DNA from: an uncultured Eubacteriales bacterium
GTDB lineage: Bacteria; Bacillota; Clostridia; Oscillospirales; Oscillospiraceae
Direction: 5' to 3'
DNA length: 38,764 nt
NCBI GenBank assembly: GCA_900554855.1
Contig: USIZ01000001.1
Location: 1 to 38,764 of the forward strand
Shown: positions 36,346-38,764 of the stretch, piece by piece
Layout of the letters: every line of letters begins with the position of its first letter
Position numbering within the stretch: the first letter of the stretch is position 1
Notes under the pieces: model-generated
What the model was told of the DNA's origin: nothing
Seen by the model: only the letters and a program-made list of their open reading frames with translations
Databases searched by the model: none
Position numbers and translations under genes: made by a program

Positions 36346-36458
36346 GATATACAGGGCGCGGAAAGCGCCGCAGCCGGGTCTTCCCGGTGCTGACTCTGGC
36401 GGCCGCCGTGGCTGCCGTGATCCTTCTGACGGTAGCGGCCAAGGGTGTGGCCCTATGA
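36342..36458 (+). CDS. 38-residue membrane peptide
   Basis: ATG 36342 overlaps the parB stop and has GGGAAAGGAG upstream. Product: a basic start (MRYTGRGKRRSRVF) and one hydrophobic helix (VLTLAAAVAAVILLTVAA). It overlaps the next start by ATGA. Role unknown; the tight overlaps support real translation. Confidence 0.6.
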   Translation: MRYTGRGKRRSRVFPVLTLAAAVAAVILLTVAAKGVAL

Positions 36459-36667
36459 TCGCGCCTCCGTGCCTAAACTGCCCGGATCGCCGGATCGGGT
36501 GCCATGATCCGGCGGTTTGCCCCCAGTGGGCGGCCTATGATGAGATCCATCGGGCAGAGCTGGCGGCCATGCCGTCCTACAGAGAGCGGGAGGACATGGT
36601 AGAGTATATCAAGGACAGGCGGCGGCGCTACATGCCGGGCCGCTGGAAAAAGGAGAAATCATGCTGA
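36455..36667 (+). CDS. small Cys-rich protein
   Basis: A 70-residue protein beginning MIAPPCLNCPDRRIGCHDPA with VCPQW after it: four Cys and one His that could bind zinc. The rest is a basic helix (REREDMVEYIKDRRRRYMPG). Such CxNC...GCH....CP proteins are common in Firmicutes phages beside SSB. ATGA overlap before it and 7-base overlap after. Confidence 0.7.
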   Translation: MIAPPCLNCPDRRIGCHDPAVCPQWAAYDEIHRAELAAMPSYREREDMVEYIKDRRRRYMPGRWKKEKSC

Positions 36668-37059
36668 ATCATATCGTACTGATGGGGCGTTTGACCCGTG
36701 ACCCGGAGCTGCGGCATACCGGAAACGGAACCGCTGTGGCGTCCTTCTCTCTGGCGGTCGACCGGGACTATAAGGGCCAGTCCGGCGAGAAGGAGCCGGA
36801 CTTCGTGGACATCGTGGCGTGGCGCTCCACGGCGGACTTCGTGAGCAAGTTTTTCACCAAGGGCCGCATGGCCGTGGTGGAGGGCCGCTTGCAGATCCGG
36901 GACTGGAAGGACAAGGACGGGAACAACCGGCGCTCCGCTGAAGTGGTGGCGGAGCATGTGTATTTTGGCGATAGCAAGCGGTCCGAATCGGACACGCCGC
37001 CTGCGTCAGGGGACTTCCGGGAGATCCCGGAGGATGAGGAAGGAGAGCTGCCATTTTGA
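36661..37059 (+). CDS. ssb: single-stranded DNA-binding protein
   Basis: A 132-residue protein with a full OB fold (MLNHIVLMGRLTRDPELRHT, VASFSLAVDRDY, FVDIVAWRSTADFVSKFFTK, AVVEGRLQIRDWKDKDG) and an acidic C-terminal tip (PEDEEGELPF), which recruits partner proteins. The linker carries palindrome copy 8 as RSESDT. The start overlaps the gene before; AAAAGGAG upstream. Confidence 0.95.
   Translation: MLNHIVLMGRLTRDPELRHTGNGTAVASFSLAVDRDYKGQSGEKEPDFVDIVAWRSTADFVSKFFTKGRMAVVEGRLQIRDWKDKDGNNRRSAEVVAEHVYFGDSKRSESDTPPASGDFREIPEDEEGELPF
36981..36993. repeat. scattered palindrome, copy 8
   Basis: Perfect GTCCGAATCGGAC inside the ssb linker region. Flanks CG and AC. Confidence 0.88.
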
Positions 37060-37442
37060 GAGATCAAGAACTCGTAAATGCGCTGCGTGAGCACGCAGAT
37101 TGGTGGGAAAATGGGGACATGATGGATCCGCTGGGAGGGCTGGAGAAAGACCTGTTTGCAGCCGCTGACCGGCTGGAGAATCAAAACGCACACATCGCGG
37201 CGCTCCAGCAGGAAATTGAGAAGCTGCGGGGGCAGAATAGACAACTGATGCTTGAACGCAACTATGTTATGTCGATAATTGCGGATGTTACCAAAGCCGG
37301 AAAGACGTGGATGTGCCAGTATTGCGCTCATTGCAAGGGCACCGTAAGCGGCATGGCTGACTGCGATTCCAAGAAGCTGTGTGTTATGCCATATAGTCAG
37401 TTTGAGCTAAAAAGGCCGGAGCCGCCGGAGGAGGAAAAATAA
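37056..37442 (+). CDS. unknown phage protein with coiled coil and Cys motifs
   Basis: A 128-residue protein starting at TTG 37056, overlapping the ssb stop, with AAGGAGAG upstream. N-terminal helix (LVNALREHADWWENGDMM), a coiled coil (RLENQNAHIAALQQEIEKLR), and a Cys pair region (MCQYCAHCKG, CDSKKLC). This HADWWE...AADRLE pattern is very common in phage hypothetical proteins. Function unknown. Confidence 0.68.
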   Translation: MRDQELVNALREHADWWENGDMMDPLGGLEKDLFAAADRLENQNAHIAALQQEIEKLRGQNRQLMLERNYVMSIIADVTKAGKTWMCQYCAHCKGTVSGMADCDSKKLCVMPYSQFELKRPEPPEEEK

Positions 37443-37934
37443 ATGAAAAGACTGACAACTAATTGCCCGGATAACAACCTTGATGCCGCCCTGAATCTGT
37501 TTTACATCAAAGACTCCGAGACGTGGGTACGGGGCGGAGGTGATGGTCCGGATTACCCGGACATCCGGCTCTACGATTTTATCCGCAAAGCCGCAAAGAT
37601 TTTACTGCCGGACTTGGACTTCCCAACAGATGATGACGGCGTAGACTATGCGATGGGTGAGCTTTTACTGGACGGTCCTGATGAGCCAACAGGATTGCTT
37701 GCCCTGCTATATACCGCAGCATGGTCATACGCAGAACTGCGTGGCAGGCTCATGCAATATGAGGACACGGGCCTGGAACCTGCGATGTGCGCCAATTACA
37801 AGACGTTTGAGGATGAGGCTATCAGTAAGGGCGTGCCATTCAAACGCATTGTTGCGCTGATGGAGGCCGACAGAGCCGGTCGGCTGGCGGTGCTGCCGGA
37901 AGGGCCGGAGGTGGAAAATGCTGAAACCAAGTGA
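37443..37934 (+). CDS. unknown early phage protein
   Basis: A 163-residue protein (LDAALNLFYIKDSETWVRGG, YDFIRKAAKILLPDLDFPTD, AELRGRLMQYEDTGLEP). The YEDTGLEP motif is a common tail of small Firmicutes phage proteins. Its start directly follows the upstream stop. Overlaps the next gene by 17 bases. Confidence 0.62.
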   Translation: MKRLTTNCPDNNLDAALNLFYIKDSETWVRGGGDGPDYPDIRLYDFIRKAAKILLPDLDFPTDDDGVDYAMGELLLDGPDEPTGLLALLYTAAWSYAELRGRLMQYEDTGLEPAMCANYKTFEDEAISKGVPFKRIVALMEADRAGRLAVLPEGPEVENAETK

Positions 37935-38235
37935 TCTGACGAAGGCGGAACTGCTGCAAGTGGTAGAAATGCTGGCCATGAAGACAGGCCCGTATTATTT
38001 GGATCGTGCGCTGGGACGAATTAGGCTCCAGCGCAACGACGCCCACCACGAAAGGTGTGTGAAGCTGATTGACGAAGAACGAAAGCACTATGCAGCCTAT
38101 TTTGACCTCCTTCGCCCATACGATGGCAAGCCCATTAAGGATATCCCGCAGGATGTTATGAATCGGGCACTGTCGGAGCTGGACAAGGCGCAGGCGGCTG
38201 GACGAGAGTGGAGCAGGCGAATGGAATCAAACTGA
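37918..38235 (+). CDS. unknown early phage protein, helical
   Basis: A 105-residue protein (LTKAELLQVVEMLAMKTGPY, RIRLQRNDAHHERCVKLIDE). Helix-rich and charged; GGCCGGAGGTGG upstream within the preceding gene. No family recognised with confidence. Confidence 0.58.
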   Translation: MLKPSDLTKAELLQVVEMLAMKTGPYYLDRALGRIRLQRNDAHHERCVKLIDEERKHYAAYFDLLRPYDGKPIKDIPQDVMNRALSELDKAQAAGREWSRRMESN

Positions 38236-38250
38236 AAGGGAGGGTAAGTG

Positions 38251-38517
38251 ATGAAAAAGTGCACCGGTGAAAACTGCCCCATGCAGATGGGCTATGACTT
38301 TGAAAACTGCGCCGCAATCGAAAAGTGCCCGTATCGCACGTGGCCCGCTACCGTCGCCGACCGGATCCGGAGCATGACGGACAACGAACTGATCGGCCTT
38401 CTGTGCAAGTTTCGGAGCGATGCAGAAATGAAACACATTGCTGGCATTTCGACCATGCCCGAAACTTGGAAGGAAATTAAAAAATGGCTTGAAACGCCAT
38501 GGGAGGGAAAGCCATGA
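38251..38517 (+). CDS. small Cys-rich phage protein
   Basis: An 88-residue protein: CTGENC and CAAIEKCPY at the start (about residues 4-27) may bind zinc; the rest is helical (NELIGLLCKFRSDAEM) ending in WLETPWEGKP. ATG 38251 follows AAAGGGAGGG; GTG 38248 is in frame as an alternative. Overlaps the ASCH gene by 4 bases (ATGA). Confidence 0.65.
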   Translation: MKKCTGENCPMQMGYDFENCAAIEKCPYRTWPATVADRIRSMTDNELIGLLCKFRSDAEMKHIAGISTMPETWKEIKKWLETPWEGKP

Positions 38518-38735
38518 GTAAGGCAGTCCTTATCAGCATCCGCCCTAAGTGGGTGGAGAAGATCGCCAGCGGAGAGAAAACCATCGAGGTACGGAAGACC
38601 AGGCCAAAGCTGGCGACGCCATTTAAGGCCTACCTGTACGTGACGGCGGGGAATCTGTCTTACAGATGCCCGAATGGGATGATCTGCCATTGTAACGGAG
38701 GGCGAGCGGTCATTGGGGAGTATGTCTGCAACAAG
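38514..38735 (+). CDS. ASCH-domain protein, N-terminal part (3' part at 2-397)
   Basis: 74 codons are visible before the artefact. VLISIRPKWVEKIASGEKTI with EVRKTRP and YLYVTAG is the ASCH start (the SIxPxWxxxIxxGxKxxExR pattern). The frame continues across the contig junction as GEYVC at base 5. Together about 200 residues. ATGA overlap with the gene before; GGGAGGG upstream. RNA or nucleoside binding is a property of the fold; the role in phages is open. Confidence 0.85.
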
Positions 38736-38764
38736 AGATCGGAAGAGCGTCGTGTAGGGAAAGA
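38736..38764 (+). other. Illumina adapter read-through (not phage sequence)
   Basis: From AGATCGGAAGAGCGTCGTGT to the end, all 29 bases agree with the TruSeq universal adapter (the reverse-complement side). The coding frame of the ASCH gene is broken here for that reason. Confidence 0.95.

Noticed and set aside
2788..36993. LexA boxes as explanation for the scattered palindromes
   Set aside because: The Firmicutes LexA consensus (CGAAC....GTTCG type) does not match GTCCGAWTCGGAC, and the copies are not restricted to promoters.

Overview
The window is a nearly complete temperate siphovirus genome with HK97-type head genes. The likely host is a gut Firmicute of the Oscillospiraceae/Ruminococcaceae type. 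This rests on the GC-rich composition, strong AAAGGAGG ribosome binding sites, tightly overlapping genes (ATGA/TAATG junctions), and several protein types typical of that group: a cysteine-rich KTR protein, a DUF4236 protein, a CD1375-like protein and a TxpA/BsrG-like toxic peptide. The host assignment is inference; no host marker gene is present. The two ends belong together: one ASCH-domain gene starts at 38514 and continues at base 2, with a 22-base overlap (one mismatch). The last 29 bases (38736-38764) are Illumina adapter, not biology. An intact-looking attP lies inside the contig with phage genes on both sides, so the sequence represents the circular or virion form and not an integrated prophage. 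|| Layout. 1-2190: small zinc proteins, an HUH Rep-like protein, two tandem hairpins and an HNH nuclease. 2191-2927: non-coding, with three 51-bp tandem repeats. 2928-11105: terminase, portal, ClpP-like protease, capsid with an added Ig-like domain, connector genes, tail tube, and tail chaperones with a clear -1 frameshift signal. 11110-17944: tape measure, baseplate and glycine-rich or lectin-like receptor-binding proteins. 18003-20754: CD1375-like protein, a type I toxin-antitoxin locus, holin-type proteins, a phosphodiester glycosidase, an M15 peptidase and a small HTH protein. 20789-22036: a minus-strand three-gene accessory operon. 22227-25603: a plus-strand cassette of unusual proteins (a possible papain-like protease, a Trp/Gly membrane protein, a jelly-roll protein and others). 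25604-25837: attP with arm sites. 25835-28814 (minus): integrase, a membrane-tethered HTH protein, DUF4236, a secreted protein and the repressor. 28980-30098: Cro-like, excisionase-like and XRE proteins. 30165-31792: an AT-richer island with a second tyrosine recombinase. 31802-38764: replication initiator with an internal origin, helicase, ParA, ParB, SSB, small proteins and the ASCH gene. || How it works together: packaging, head, tail and lysis genes are expressed rightward. The repressor/Cro pair at about 28.8 kb controls early transcription. Integrase and a small excisionase-like protein act at a tRNA-derived attP. ParA/ParB suggest an additional or alternative plasmid-like maintenance mode. 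The most striking unexplained signal is a family of eight near-identical palindromes (GTCCGAWTCGGAC, extendable to 17 bp) scattered over the genome, candidates for ParB (parS-like), stoperator-like repressor or other DNA-binding sites.
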